Of a DNA stretch of 64,000 nucleotides, positions 35,460-48,523 are shown in pieces. This DNA comes from Marsupella aquatica. Taxonomy: Eukaryota; Marchantiophyta. The position numbers and the translations under genes are program-made. The notes beneath the pieces were generated by a model, which saw only the letters and a program-made list of their open reading frames with translations, made no database searches and was not told the DNA's origin. Position 1 is the first letter of the stretch. Each line of letters opens with the position of its first letter. The stretch spans positions 3,472,001 through 3,536,000 of the forward strand of contig OZ316894.1 in assembly GCA_973895155.1 (NCBI GenBank), in the 5' to 3' direction.

Positions 35460-36986
35460 TAAGATCTGAGCTAAATGGAATTCTCCACAAGATCAGTCTC
35501 ATCAATTGGGTCATCTGTGAACATTATCCGCACGTGGTAATTGGGACATTGTAATTCGGCGCTTTAATTTTAAAAACCGTATAAAGACTCGATTCTGCTT
35601 TTGCATTGAACACGAGCACATGCTGAGTCAAATTACAATGTGATGCAATCTTCCAGACTCACTAACAAGGAAGAGAGACAACTGCTGCTGACCTGTTCGA
35701 AGGAAGGGACTGCATCTCTCGCAGGCTTCTTGTTGAAAGAAATTATAGCGTTGGCCTGCATCATTGATTAGAGAGAACTAAGCATCATCGCAAAGGTGCA
35801 GCACTCGACGTATTGAACTTGACTGCATCTCAGACGTATGACATATCAAATTACCTTTGGCAGCTGGCCATGGATCTCTGCGCAGAGACTGTCTATGAGC
35901 ACTTGCATGAGACGTCCACTATATTCGTTCCGTATCTTTGATTAACTATGTAATTCCCCAGAGCCTAAGCTAGTAGATGGAAGGATTGCTAGTCTTTGCC
36001 AAAGTTTTGAAAAGACAGTGAATAACAGTTCGATCTAGCTTGGTGAAGCTCACAAAATTGGCAACAGATATATCACAAACCTGTGTCCCGAACTGAATAC
36101 TGGGAGCTGTGAAAGGTCATCAGGCATCAGGCCCAGTGAGGGGACCCCATAGTCGTATAAAATGCTCAGGGCGTCATTGAACTTCTTATAAATTGTCTGA
36201 GCTGACACTGCATGGTCAAGTGTAACATGATACGGAGTGGCCACAGTTATAAAGCCTTCCTTAGCCAAGAGCTCGACAAAATGACTGAGTCATCCAGTGA
36301 AAAACCAAAGCAAGCAAACTTGTCAATCAGAACAATTCTCAGGTAGAATCTCAAATGAAGCATTTTAGAGAGGTTCTTTAGATTTCTCCCAAGAAGCCGA
36401 GTGAGATTTCTTAGAAACTTAGAAATGACTCCGTCAATAAATTCCTCGAAAGAAGACCAATATGGCCGTGGAAATGCAAGATCGGATTTAAAACCACAGC
36501 ATCAGCAACTCTGGACAGTTTGTGCTCAAGAAACTCATTGATTACCTCTAAAGAAGAGCAGGAGATGCGACGATGAAAGCCCCCCTAAAGATTTGGTAAT
36601 GGCCTTGGGCTTCGTCGACCTTGGGGAGAGGGAAACACAAGGCATTCGCCAACTCTCTGGTACCTTCCCTGCACTGGTGCTGCTGGTCCAAATGCTGCGC
36701 AAGGGGAAGCATAAGCAGCTGTGGCAAACCCTGAGCTGTTTTCCCGTCTTCCTCGATGGGAGAGCAGAGCAAGTTGTTGTCCAGATTTCCTGTGGAGAAA
36801 CTCCTGCTGCCCAAAGAACTCAGATAACATAGGGGGCTTGCCTGCTTTCTGCCATTGAGTACACTGGCGGGTGGCGGATCTGCTGCTCGCTAACAGCGAT
36901 GGCGCATCCTGCGGCTGCTGCTGCACCAAAGTGGCTGGTAGTTCCACTAAACGACCACAACAGAATTGGAGGAAAGACTGCGCCAT
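35460..36986 (-). pseudogene. DUF1350 pseudogene
   Basis: This is a copy of the gene at 6394-9384. Recognisable parts, 5' to 3': exon 1 (36986-36545), exon 2 (about 36283-36080), a broken exon 3 (about 35857-35910), exon 4 (35698-35760) and a scrap of exon 8 (35460-35540). Exons 5-7 and 9 are gone. Exon 1 has a one-base deletion in a C/T run near 36622-36630 that shifts the frame before the LGGAF motif. About 25 bases at the start of exon 3, including its acceptor and the GHSNG nucleophile codon, are missing. Exon 2 is still open and conserved. Confidence 0.9.
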
Positions 36987-37164
36987 ATTTCCAATTGAAT
37001 TTCTACCTTTACAGTCTTACTCTGCGCACAAACGCTCGATAGTTAAGATCGCAGCCGCACTCACACCGACCCATCTCACTCTTCCACCGAAATGCAGTTG
37101 GGTTCAATCGGTATTTCCTTAGACAGAGACAGATAGCAACGACATCCATTCATTCACCAAGAGA

Positions 37165-37250
37165 GGAAGTGAGTGAGTGACATAGGAAGTGAGTGAGTGA
37201 GTGACATAGGAAGTGAGTGAGTGAGTGAGTGATTGAGTGAGTGAGTGAGC
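37165..37250. repeat. TGAG-rich minisatellite
   Basis: Runs of GTGAGTGAGTGA are separated by CATAGGAA, giving compound units of about 27 and 31 bases. The corresponding site in unit A (9551-9572) has only a short TGAG run, so the tract expanded in copy B or shrank in copy A. Confidence 0.85.
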
Positions 37251-39744
37251 ATACTATGTAGCTCGAATCCAACAGCTTCTTCGAGGGGAAATTCCAGTAC
37301 AGTACATTGAATTTTGCTAAGAACGAGATGAAGCTCACCTGAGAGAGAAGCACGGAGAGAGGAACGCAACTGCGCCTTCATGAATTGCATACCTGCTAGA
37401 GTATCCAAGCGTGGGTTTAAGGTCACTCCCTAGACTCCATCGCTTGGTTCAACAGTTTCGGGTTTCATGGGTAACGCCATCTGAGAAGCAGAATACTCCC
37501 ACTCGAGAGGCGAAACTGCGATCGAGTCCGGTCTGTTCTCACCATGGGCCCTACCCCAATCAGCAGCCAGGCAACCATTCTTTTTGTCCCTGATAAGAAA
37601 TTTGAGAGATATACTTGATGGACCCCTAAATTGAAATGTCTTATTTAATAAGCTCCATGAGCTTTTGGGTACATTGATTTGAGATCTATCAATGGTCTGG
37701 ATCAGTCATGGGTCCATCAAGAAACATTTTGCATTTTGGGGGTCCATCAAGTAAAATGTCTCTAAGAATTTGCTTTGTCAGTCTCCTCTTGACAACACTA
37801 GCTTCTTCCCCTAGACAACACTAGCTTCTTCCCCCAAAGAGAGGGTTTGAGTAGTCATCACTACCCTCTTCCCTGAAACAGAGCTTGCAAATAGTGGGCC
37901 ATGGGGCAGCCTATGTGAATAGTGCGCACGGGGAGGTGTATTCAAGATTTCACTCTGTTTTTGTAGGATACTCCTTGACTTGTTGGGCCTCTTTTTTTTG
38001 CTCTATTTTTTATACTTCTTGACTTGTTGGGCCTCTTTGGCCTTCTTGGGGTCTTTCCTTTCCCCCCTTTATTGGGTTCCTTTGCCTTTGGGATCATGTC
38101 CCCCTGTTTGGTGATCATGTCTTTCTGGCAGTGTGATATATCCTTGCACAATGTTGTGTTTGAAAATGGGCATTCTGTTCAAATATAGGCTTTGTCACAT
38201 GCTTCATAAATTTTGCATCTTTGAAGCTCAGTGTAGAATAGTTTAGGGTCAAAACTCAAATACAGTGCCTGGGCGTTGTGTCAAATAGATGTTGTGTTTG
38301 AGTTCAAAGTTTTTTTTTGTCACCTGACCGTGGCCTTGAGTTCAGGGAAGACAGTAGCTTGGTGAGGCAAAGTTTTGCATTCTTCTCCATAAATTCCCTG
38401 AAAATTGCAATCAGAAAAATGTCTAAGGGCATCCAACACTATAATATTCAATCCCACCCTTTTCTAGAAGTAGTCTGCTTCCAAAAGCAGATTTGGACGG
38501 GATTCAACCTCAGCCTTTTGATATAAAGGGCATTTTTTCCTTACCTTTAGATCACCCCAAATTGACCTCCCAATTTGCTTATTGCCCACAGTGCTTTGTT
38601 CCCTACAGCCTGGCTCACAGTGCTGTGAGGCAGCCTGTGCCCAGCTACCTCAACCCCAAGGCAAGGAAGGTACCTCGTAAATACTGACTTTTCAATGTAT
38701 GCAATATTTAAATTAAAAAATGAAAAACAAGAGAATCATATTTTGCAACAATGATGCTCCCATGGATTGTGACACCTTTTTGCAAAAATCTTTGGGAGCA
38801 TTTTGACAAACCTAGAGGTCTATCCGGGCTCATTTTGCTAGTTTTCATAGGCAATTGATTGATTTTGAATTTCTAAAGATCATTTCATCACTCAGTGTGC
38901 ACACTCTGCACTTCCAAAAGTTTTTGAGCAACTAACTTTCACATTCACTATCACCTTCAATATCTTATGGAATTTGATTTGTTTGGGCCATGCCACTTAG
39001 AAATCACTTGGAAATATCTTCCCAATGAGCTTAATTTGGTCAAATTTCATGGAGAATTGAGAGACCTACAAAATAATGAATATGATTGTTTTGTTCTCTT
39101 ATTACATTTTAATCTATAGTGTAATATGTACTACTAGCCCAATGCCAATGCATCGCACAGTGCTATCATCCGTAAGTGATGATTAACAAAGCTGTTATAG
39201 AGCATAAGTCACATGACCAGGCATTGTACATTGTGGGGAGTTTACAAGTCAATCTGACAACTGGCTTTCAAGGAGCATGCAAGCTACAAGGCGAGTGATG
39301 GGTAGGTGTGGAAAAAATGTGCAATGACATCTTTAGTTTGTTCCATTTCATGATTAGGTGTTAAGGTAATCCAATGGCCAGTAGGCTTCCCACAAGAAAG
39401 ATACTTTGTACACAAATTATGAGACAAAAAAGAGGAGTATTGCATATTATTGTACCTAGATATGAGCACATAATAGGTTTTGGCAAATGTGGAAGTCTAT
39501 CCTATCCTTCCTAGAGTAGAGGTAGTTGGTTTTAAGTTGCTTCCTGTGACCCTCCTAGTGTGTATAAGTCCTGAGCTCTACCAGACTTTTCAATTCTCTA
39601 TCCAGAGTGCTAGTCTTCTAAGCTATTTAGAGGGTTCTTTGTTTTTTTTTCCTTTGTTGCTGTGGGGGACCCCTTGACTTGTTCAACCTCTTGTTACTTT
39701 TGGGGCCTTCTCCCCTTCCCTGGCCCTCCCTTTATTAGGGCGTC
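37251..39744. other. gene-free part of segmental unit B
   Basis: Bases up to 37590 are the DUF1350 upstream copy and 38145-38410 match 10070-10350. Between them, near 37770-37845, is a short direct repeat of GACAACACTAGCTTCTTCCC. Bases 38780-39070 resemble the degenerate AT-rich repeats of 60-61 kb. From 39510 the sequence matches 24540 onward. No coding gene is supported. Confidence 0.45.
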
Positions 39745-40040
39745 TCAGACCTGCGGCCGTCCCAAAAGTTTCGGGAAACCACATATGGCCTTAACTCCAG
39801 TTACGGCCACATGAAACGGGTTTGGACCAGAGAGGGGAGCCGGGGTTTGATCCGTCCCATGAGGCACCTGTTGCGGGAAGCGGCCTACTCAAAGCTGGCT
39901 CTCATGCTCCAAAACGTCCGTGACGGCAAGGCAGGAAAGTGTCCACGATAGCTCGCGAGAGATTGTCGGCGTTTGAATTCGTATTCTGGGCATAATTGTT
40001 GTGTCATTTTTGCCACTTATCGAATCACGAGGTCCTGAAC

Positions 40041-40943
40041 ATGGCGCCCACAAAATTCAAACATGGAGAGGAGGCTCAGGTGCGCGATGAACTGATAAGA
40101 GGATTGTGCAGATTGGGCATCCCATTGCTCATTCTGCCAGAAACGGTGAAGTGTGAATTGAAGGGACAGTCGGTAGCCAATCTTGATTCTTTCACTCCCT
40201 GTGTATGGACAAGTGAAGTTGCTGCTAATCTCCCCAAAATCAGTTCTACTTGGCTCGGTGCAGCGACAACCAACGTCGGTTCTGAACTCCCCAGAGTTGC
40301 TGTCACTAGCAAACTTCTCCACACAAACATGGCTCCAAGGAATGTTGCAAGCGGTGCTGGCATGAGTGGCGCTGGAGGTGGGGAGAAATTCAGGCTGAAG
40401 TACTCTGACTACGGATTGATCGTTGATTGGCTGGAGAATCCATATAACTTCAACCTCATCCATGGTGGCAGAAAGACAAAAATCCAGGGCTGTCCCATGA
40501 GCAGGGCTACCGTTTTCAAACAAATGCTTGTTGTCTTGCAGGCACATAACTTCCCAAGGAACATCAGCGGGCCTAATCTCAGCAAAAGATTTGCAAGGTA
40601 TGTTGCCAAGTACAAAGAGGCTCGTGAATTGAAAATGTCGAGTGGGGGTGGACTAACAGAGGATGATTTTGTGTCTGGCCTGACTCTGGAGGACAAGCTA
40701 GAGAGGATGTGTCCTCATTTCAAGAGGATGCATGCTCTGTTTGGAAGCCGGCCTAATGTAGCACCTCGAGGTACTGGAGATTTTGGGATAGACGAGGACG
40801 AATTCACAAGTTTTGATCCACATGAAGATGGATCTAACCCACCAGATGCTGCAGCTGTTCCTCACTCGCCCACAATCATCCTCACTGGTACAATGTCTAT
40901 GGTAGTTTCGCAATTACTATGGTGTTTTTTTCGATTGAAATAG
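40041..40943 (+). CDS. SANT/Myb-like DNA-binding domain protein, probably transposon-associated
   Basis: I do not recognise a named gene. The 300-residue product begins MAPTKFKHGEEAQVRDELIR. Residues about 115-245 look like the SANT/Myb-like trihelix proteins common in plant and fungal transposon-derived families: YGLIVDWLENPYNFNLIHGG, then GPNLSKRFARYVAKYKEA, GGLTEDDFVSGLTLEDKLER and FKRMHALFGSRPNVAP. An acidic tail follows (GIDEDEFTSFDPHEDG). The 3' end is uncertain: a donor at 40888 and an acceptor at 41000 could replace the last residues with a short alternative end. The gene lies in sequence absent from the matching place in segmental unit A, which suggests insertion. No transposase is adjacent. 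Confidence 0.5.
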   Translation: MAPTKFKHGEEAQVRDELIRGLCRLGIPLLILPETVKCELKGQSVANLDSFTPCVWTSEVAANLPKISSTWLGAATTNVGSELPRVAVTSKLLHTNMAPRNVASGAGMSGAGGGEKFRLKYSDYGLIVDWLENPYNFNLIHGGRKTKIQGCPMSRATVFKQMLVVLQAHNFPRNISGPNLSKRFARYVAKYKEARELKMSSGGGLTEDDFVSGLTLEDKLERMCPHFKRMHALFGSRPNVAPRGTGDFGIDEDEFTSFDPHEDGSNPPDAAAVPHSPTIILTGTMSMVVSQLLWCFFRLK

Positions 40944-41929
40944 CTTGATTCAATCATAATTATATTGCTCACACATAGTTATGTTTTATTCAATGTAGAA
41001 GGACCGGCAGGTGTCGAGGATGGATTGGGTTGCTTTGCATTTGGGACCTGTTTCCCTTGTTTGGCTTTTTTGCCCTTTGGCACTCTTTTATATCATTCCT
41101 ACTAGGGTTATTTGTTTGTGCAAACCGGGATGGCACTGTAGTTTTGGGACAGGTTAGGGGTGAACTTGCACTAAGGAATCTGGCGGGCCCGTGAGACGAG
41201 AGCAGCGCCGAAAGAGTGGCCCTAACTTTGGAGGTGCTCTGAAACGACTATGATTGAGAGCCTCTCGTACAAAACCTGTTACGCTACACGTCAGTAGAAG
41301 TTACAGTGTCATCCGGTCGCTTTATTCATTGGGGATCTCCGACTGTACCGCCGGTCAGCCAGTCAGGTCAGATGCTCTGCAAGCTGTACAGTACCGGTAA
41401 TGTAGAGTACGGTATACTTGCAGGCAGGACAGCAAGGGTGATGACATGATGATGCTGATGGCAGGTCCGCTTCTGCCATCCCACGAGGTTGATATCGACC
41501 ATCCCCCCATTGTCAAATACTTCTATATCAGTGTTTAGGTAATACCATCCAACGGTTTGTATGCATGCATGCGTTTCTCGTCATGTCCTGTACTACCGTC
41601 CAAAATACATTACGTGTTTTTACCGTTTATTCTCCTAAGAACTAGAATTAAGGTAGTCTCCCTACACAGTACTATTAATTGTGTTGTCTCCGTCGGTGCA
41701 ACAAATAAAGAATTACTAGAATTTTGAGCCCGTTAATAAAATATTCCGGGGGTCTATGTGAAATCAATCGAGACAGATATAAATTCTAAGGACATTCTGA
41801 GCTGCCGGATGTCAACACTGATTTATCAGTGTAGAAAGCTTTTGAAAATCGGAAAATTGCATTAAAATAATAATATTATGATATTTTATTATTCCTTAGA
41901 ATAATAATGAATATTTTATGCAGGTCATC
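40944..41929. other. repeat-derived spacer in unit B
   Basis: From about 41025 this matches unit A again (25150-26270, with gaps). No gene is seen. Confidence 0.4.
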
Positions 41930-42080
41930 CGCTACGCCGGAATAAAAATACATTACTGTAGAAGACAGTGTTCACAATAAGCTTACTTTGTACCTTTCGT
42001 AGTACAACAAATCCGCGACCCGGAATAAAATCATATTACTGTAGAAGATAGAAGTTTAGTTTTGTACCTTTCGTAGTACA
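41930..42080. repeat. two tandem copies of a ~75-base unit
   Basis: Each copy reads CCGGAATAAAA, then ATTACTGTAGAAGA, then a TTTGTACCTTTCGTAGTACAACAAA block. Unit A has a single equivalent at 27105-27185, so the second copy arose after the segmental duplication or was lost from A. Confidence 0.75.
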
Positions 42081-42189
42081 ACAAAACGCTTTAGAAATAT
42101 TAGGAAACAAGTTAATCTACGATGTGGTTTCTCTCATAACCTACTATTATATAACTGTTTTGTCTTGAGAAACCTCAATGAACGTGCCC

Positions 42190-45100
42190 TTGTACGAGGC
42201 GTTTCTGGCAAAGGTAGCCTTTAGAAATGGTACCCAGCCACGGAGATCTTCAGATTGGGGCCTATCGTAGAATAATCCCGTCTGTAAAGTAAACCATATT
42301 TTAATGGATGGTGAGAACTATGGATTCTAGATTGGTTTATATCTCAACTGCTCATATCCAACGAGGACAGGTGTATAGATCTTTCCAAACTTCATGATAT
42401 GAGGTATCCATGTATTGTAGATAAATGATGGGCGGTGATACACATTCTTTAAATATTATAACCATGAATGCTAAATAATTCATTGCAACGGTCAAGAACA
42501 GACAACGTTAAAATACTCGTCTTTTTGGACACGCGACAGCGTTTGACTTTCTAAATGTTCAGTCTGTTAGTGATAATTGATTTTATTTTTTTGCTTTTTG
42601 CTTTTTTCAAACTAGAATCATGAGAGACCCCCTTATTCTTTTACAAACTTAAAATTTCACAAGATCTAATGACCCCCTTCAACTTTGAAATTAGGCAAGT
42701 TTGCATCAAGTATGTGTCGTTCCCACACTGGACTCTAAGCACGGGTTAACGAATACCAAAAACTACATAACTAGATTTAAATCTATTATTGAGTATCAAA
42801 ACACAAATTTATTACAAAACAATTGATCTTGTACCTTTTGATTCAGAATGCACAAAAATGTGAATAGGGGAGATCCAATATTCCTTATCATAAGCATACA
42901 TTAGAATCTCTATTTTCAATCCCAAGGACTTATAGTTGTAGCCATAAGTTTAAATTTATTTCAGAATTTGAATTATAATTTTCATAATAATTCTCATTTC
43001 AAATCAATTCATCCATTATAATAGAATAGATGGATATCCTTTACTGTGTTACAAGAAAAATAGGGATGATGTTCCAGGATGGGCCAAGTTTATTACCTCA
43101 CTAAAGTCCCATTATGTTTCTTGCAGCTTGGTGTGCTAAGGAGTTGTGCTCCCTCTACTCTATTTAACCCTTGACTAACTACTGTAGTGTCCTCATAGCA
43201 GTTATTTTATAATCTTCCATATATATATCAGCCTACTTTGCTTGTTATCCTTGGGACGCTTCATCTAGGACGGATTCACTGTAGAATAAAAACTGAACGA
43301 CATTTACTGTAGTCCCTCCCTAACTGCAAAATCCAGAAGTGCAGTACCTGGCTAACTGCCAGGCATCCCAATTTTCACTTCTTTTCAAGGAGTTTGAAAT
43401 TTTTCTAAGTGGAAAATGTGCCCAAAAACTTTGTCAGGGTGACAACTACAGAAATGCAAACCCTTGATAAGTGTACATGAACATTTATCCATAAGGGAAA
43501 AATTCCATTGACTTACACTTATTGATGAGTGCATGGCCTTTTTCAATAGAGCAAAATTTGCACTTATGGGGTAGGGGATAATCTTGTTTTGGACTGAGAT
43601 GTACAGTTTACTAAGGGTGGGAGTCACAAGAAAGTCCACAACAAGAAGGGCCCATCTCACATCGAGGCACTATAGCTCTTACTGATAAATGCACAGCTCC
43701 ATACTTTTGCACTTATCATGTGGTCCACACCCACCTTAGGTGCAGATGCTTCTTCCTGGGAGTGTGCACTTAGAGAGAGACAATGTCCATGATATGTAAC
43801 TCAAATTTGGATGACACATAGAACCCATTTAGACAATGAAATGGGTTTGCCTGAGCAAAACAAAGTCTGGCCTGTTCCACATTAATGGCTAGAATTGCAT
43901 CACAAGCATAAGAAAATGGGCTTATGACTTCTTGTAAAGCCCCCCTCAGACATATAGGTTACAGTGGCCTCTCTTTGGGCATACTTCCAGGAAGAAGCTT
44001 CTAGTGTGCACTAAAGGGTTTGTGTCACATGATGAGTGCAAACCAGTAGCATTATGCACTTATAGATAAAAGTGTATTGATAAAAGTGCATGGGTCTTTG
44101 TTAATTGTGCAATTATACTCAGTCAAAAAACAGTCCTGTTTATTGACCTGAGGAACAGACAACGGACCACCCCCTCGTGCAGCCATGGTCGACACTTTAT
44201 TGGAAAGCTCGCAGGGGCGGGGCAGGGAGGGCCATTTGGGCAGGACTACATTCGAGGCCACCCTAATTTCCAAAATATGCGGTCATCGAGGTTTGCACTA
44301 GATGACAGATGAATTTCCTCGGAAAGAGGATTTCTTATATGCGTCATTTATCTCCCGTCGATTCCTTTAATTGACGGTAGGATTCAAGGAAACGAAGACT
44401 TATTAAAACGTACAGGTTATTAAAACGTCTGTCCTGGCGTTACATGGTCTGCCCGAGATAAGGTGTTTCCTTTTCGGCCAGGGTGGCAAACGTCACCTGG
44501 TGCGAATGAGAAGGTGCAAAGCAATGATCATTATCCACTTTCCCAGATTAATTTGTGACCATTAGATCTCTGGGTCTGTGGCTTGGTGGATAACTTACTA
44601 GACAATCCAACACAAACTGCCAGACCAATGTTAGCAAACAATTTTAACACTTTTTAGTGGTTGAATTTGACAAGTTTTTAACACTACAAAATGCTAGCTT
44701 GGAGAGTGGAGCACAGTGGCTGGGTAGATGTAGCGTGTGACCAACCAGGGAAAAAAATACTCACAGCAGTAATTTGTTTTCAGGAGAAAAAAACCCTAAA
44801 TATGCACACTTCACTGGCAAACTGAGTCCCTAGCCAAAACCTGGTTTTGCAATCTCTTTAACTTTTGTGTCATTTTTTAGTACAACCAAATTTTGGGACT
44901 CCTGTTTTGGGTTACTCACTAGCCACATGGAGTCTTAACAATCCACTACAAATACAAAATTTAGGGAAAATCAGACTCTAACCCTGTGACTCATACAATA
45001 CTCTCTTCGCCATCAAAATCAAAAGACCAGATTGAGAGTCAAATCTTCATTTTATACAAAGAGATCTGAGGGCTAAAGTGTTGGTTCTCATCAAGGGCAT

Positions 45101-46289
45101 GCTTTGAGGTAGGTATAATATGATGAAAAAAATAAATTTGGGTGGCATTGAGGCGACAATGGAGACAAGAGGACGACGGCAGGCTGGCCCACCTGGGAAA
45201 TATCTTGGGAGTGATCCTTATAACAAGTTAAGAGCAAGATCCGTTCCAGGTTTGACACAGTGTACTGCTGTATACGAAGTCTTCCCTAAACTTTTCGATT
45301 CTTTCCCCTCATAATGGTTCTCCCTCAGCTCAGAACCTACTTTTCCAAATTAGCTGGTTACAATATCATTTCAGGAAAATGCATTTCGTCTCATCTCCAC
45401 TCTCTACCCACGATTTTACTTCGTTTTCCACCTTTTCTTCTCTACCTGTAGGACTCTTTTGTTCGTTGACAATGTTATCTAACCCTCTGCCCATGACACA
45501 CATCTCAATATATTACAAACATTTTTCTTAGTGGTGGAATTTAGATGTGCTGGGTGGGGAAACGTGCAATACTTGCTGGAGAGAAAGTGAGAATAGAACT
45601 TCAAACTCAATCATAGGATGTCAAATACATTATCTACCAACGTAGCAGGAGCTAATGGAGAAATGTGAACAGAAATGGAAGACAATGCAAGGAGCACATG
45701 ATGAATAAAAAATGCACCACTATGCTACTGTGTGAATAATCTTGGATATCTTGCCTCTCATGCTACTGGTTGACCTGGCTCGAATGAAATCAACACATTC
45801 CCACTAGCATGATGTTTGCCATGAATGAAAGAAACAAATGCTGTGTTCTTGGCACCGTTAGAAAGAGGAGTAGAGGCCCTTTCAACAAGCCCATATGCAA
45901 AAGGTTTGAGTGAGAGAAAAGGATGGAATCTGAATGGCAAGCTGGCAAGAAAATCCAGAACTAATCAGTCTGACCAAGACTTTTTATTCTTTCCTTTACT
46001 TCCAAGAGAATGAAAGACGGGGACTTCCTTGCACCACTACATGTGGACCATGAGATCATCACATTACTGGAATGAGATATTTTTATTTCTACTTTTTTTG
46101 GGAGGTCTGGGGTTTGCTTTTGCTCTTTGTACTTTGCTTACCCCTCTTTTCGTAACTAGGTTCATATTGTACTTTGTTTATCCTTTTTTGATAAATAGGT
46201 TCATTTCTTCTGTTGGTGATAGAGGCAAGTGCCAAAATGAAAACAGTTGTACCTACTAGGAAGTGTTCCTCTCACATGTGTGTTCCTCT
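42190..46289. other. extra ~4 kb in unit B
   Basis: This stretch sits where unit A has only about 230 bases (27300-27528). It is AT-rich at 42400-43250. It contains copies of the same dispersed elements seen elsewhere, for instance a TGCTTCTTCC-GGGAGTGTGCAC block at 43750 and the GTGGCAAACGTCACCTGGTG block at 44485. No coding gene or long terminal repeat is recognised; nested insertions are likely. Confidence 0.4.
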
Positions 46290-46672
46290 AAGCACTGTTC
46301 TTATAACCAGAACACACCATCGGCTTACAGTACTATAAGTACGGTAGACTTTATACCATAGTGTCGTGTCATCCCGGCTTGCACAAGATCTGTGCAAAAA
46401 CAATCATTGATTATTTTTTATTCCAGAGATAACTCCTGTTTTTAGTTTTAACTCTAGAAACAATGTATACGCTGAAAAGTCATTGTTTCCACCGAGAAAC
46501 TTAGAATATTTTATACCACAGAATTCTTTCAAGGTTTCACAAGGATCCCATAATATTTTGTTATTCCAATTAAAACTTATCCTAATAATTATTATTTATG
46601 ATGCACGTGGGTCTAGAGTATTGTATGTACAGGAGTGTTTATAGTGTATGTTTCCGTGAAGTGACAAGACCC

Positions 46673-46816
46673 GAGTACCCAACCCGACTGAAGTAAGGTG
46701 TCCCGGCGCTGGGGTGGTTGTTGAAGCACACGGAGACAAGACATGAGTACCCAACCCGACTGAAGTAAGGTTTCCCGGCGCTTGGGAGGTTGTTGAAGCA
46801 CACGGAGACATATTTG
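46673..46816. repeat. 72-base tandem duplication
   Basis: Units start at 46673 and 46745 with GAGTACCCAACCCGACTGAA and end with GTTGTTGAAGCACACGGAGA. Unit A has one equivalent (27618-27684), so the doubling is private to copy B. Confidence 0.85.
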
Positions 46817-48399
46817 GTGGGAGGAAAGATCCCCTTGCCAAAGCCACAACCAGCAAACAGAACAGGCCGGGAAAAATCCATTTAGGACCCTATTGAGGCC
46901 GGTCTTGTGCTCATGTGGTCATTGTGCTATTGCCTTTTGCACCTTGCTTTAGCACAGTGGATTGAGTTCAGATTAATTGGTGTTTCCTTTTCTTCCTATG
47001 TGGCAAATGTTAGTTGGGAGAAGATGATAGAACGCTCCATATCTAATTTTCTACATTAATTTCTAACCTTGAGATCTCCCTAGATGTTAGAGTCACATTT
47101 CTTTTGCGCATTGGATAAATTTCATCTTAATTTGTAAGGCGTTTAGGTTTTGGCCCAGTGTGGTGAATGTTAGCTGGTGTGAAGGAGAACATGTTACAAA
47201 TGTCCTTTATTTTATTTCTTACATAATATCTGACAGTCAGATCTCCTGAGATTTTAAGGATGATCATTATGTTCTGGCTGGTGGGGTCTTGGGCTAGGTG
47301 CGGCTAACTGGGAAAGTGGCTACGGAAGTAGAGAAAATCTAACTAGTTTTACTCAAAAAGTGGCTAATGTTTTTTGAGAGAGGTGGAATCTAGTGAATTT
47401 TTACCAGTGAAAAGAATGCTGGGCTTGGGTTGCCACCAAATGTTTCCTTTTGTATTGTGGGCAGTAGTCATCTAATATAATTAATTTCAAAAACTAGCTT
47501 TGTGGATGAAATAATTAATTAAAAAAATCTGGCACTCAGCGCGTGCTTTCAAGGTTTCAGATCCCTCAGCCAGGGAAGTTATACAGGGCATTTCACGAAA
47601 TTTAGAAGGGATTGATATCCAGATGCGACAGCCCAAAAAACTATACACAGGGGAAAATGCTCTACAACACCGTTTTTTCCATTGCAGTAGGTTGTGAACA
47701 CATGGTTTGCTCAGGTGGAAGCAAAAACCAGGAAAACTTCTCTCACAAAACATTTTGGCTGGGGAAACTTATGCCATTGGGAAATAAATTTAATCATTTT
47801 TTACTGGCATTGTTTCTCCAGGGTGAGGTTGCACTTATGAGGTAGTAGCTAACCTTTAGGGCTGTACAGATCAGGAAGGAAGTCATGATAATATCATCTG
47901 ACAGACGGCCCATTGCACATCAAGACCTGTGTGTAGCTTGTGATAGTTATCGTGGATACTCAGTAGCATTTGGAATGTACATGTGATGTTTAAATCCCTA
48001 TTGCTCTGATTCACTTGTGGAGCGTAACTGCCACTATCAACACACCCTGGCTGGCAACATATACTCTATATGAGATACCCCAATAATTGCACATTATACA
48101 AAGAGATCTAAGTCATACTCTCTTATCAATAAATGGAAAGTCCAAGTTTTTACACTTATGTCACAATGCAAACTCTAGTTAAGTGCAAACCTTATGCTCC
48201 TTCTACTTCTACTTTATTCTTGGCCTGAAAATTGTATCTAAAATTGGATAACCCTCAAGATGAGCCAGCCAAGCCCCAGGCCAGACTGGCAGGCGGTAAT
48301 GGCTCGATGCCATCCATAGAAAAATACAAAAATATATATATACACAAGACAAAGAGGTTCACTGTGGTGTGCACTTACCGAGAGATGCCTGTAGAGAGT
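46817..48399. other. gene-free part of unit B
   Basis: This holds the 47220-47430 member of the dispersed repeat that is inverted at 18480-18660, a related unit at about 46970-47110, and a block (47860-48190) matching 28540-28850. No gene is supported. Confidence 0.45.
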
Positions 48400-48523
48400 T
48401 CTCGTCCCGGTGGTGGTGCGTCCGTCTCGTCACCGTCTCGCTGGTTCCGCCGGTACCGTGGTCGTGGTGGAGGCAAAAGTGGCCCGTTCTGTAGTCGCCC
48501 TCCTTAGATTGTTGCGTTGTTTC

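Noticed and set aside
39780-39870. tRNA-like phrase GGGGTTTGATCCGTCCC upstream of the SANT-like gene
   Set aside because: It resembles a B box only loosely, and I could not draw an acceptor stem or cloverleaf around it.
45758-46013. Overlapping ~60-codon frames on both strands near 45.8-46.0 kb
   Set aside because: Too short, no recognisable motif and no splice partners.
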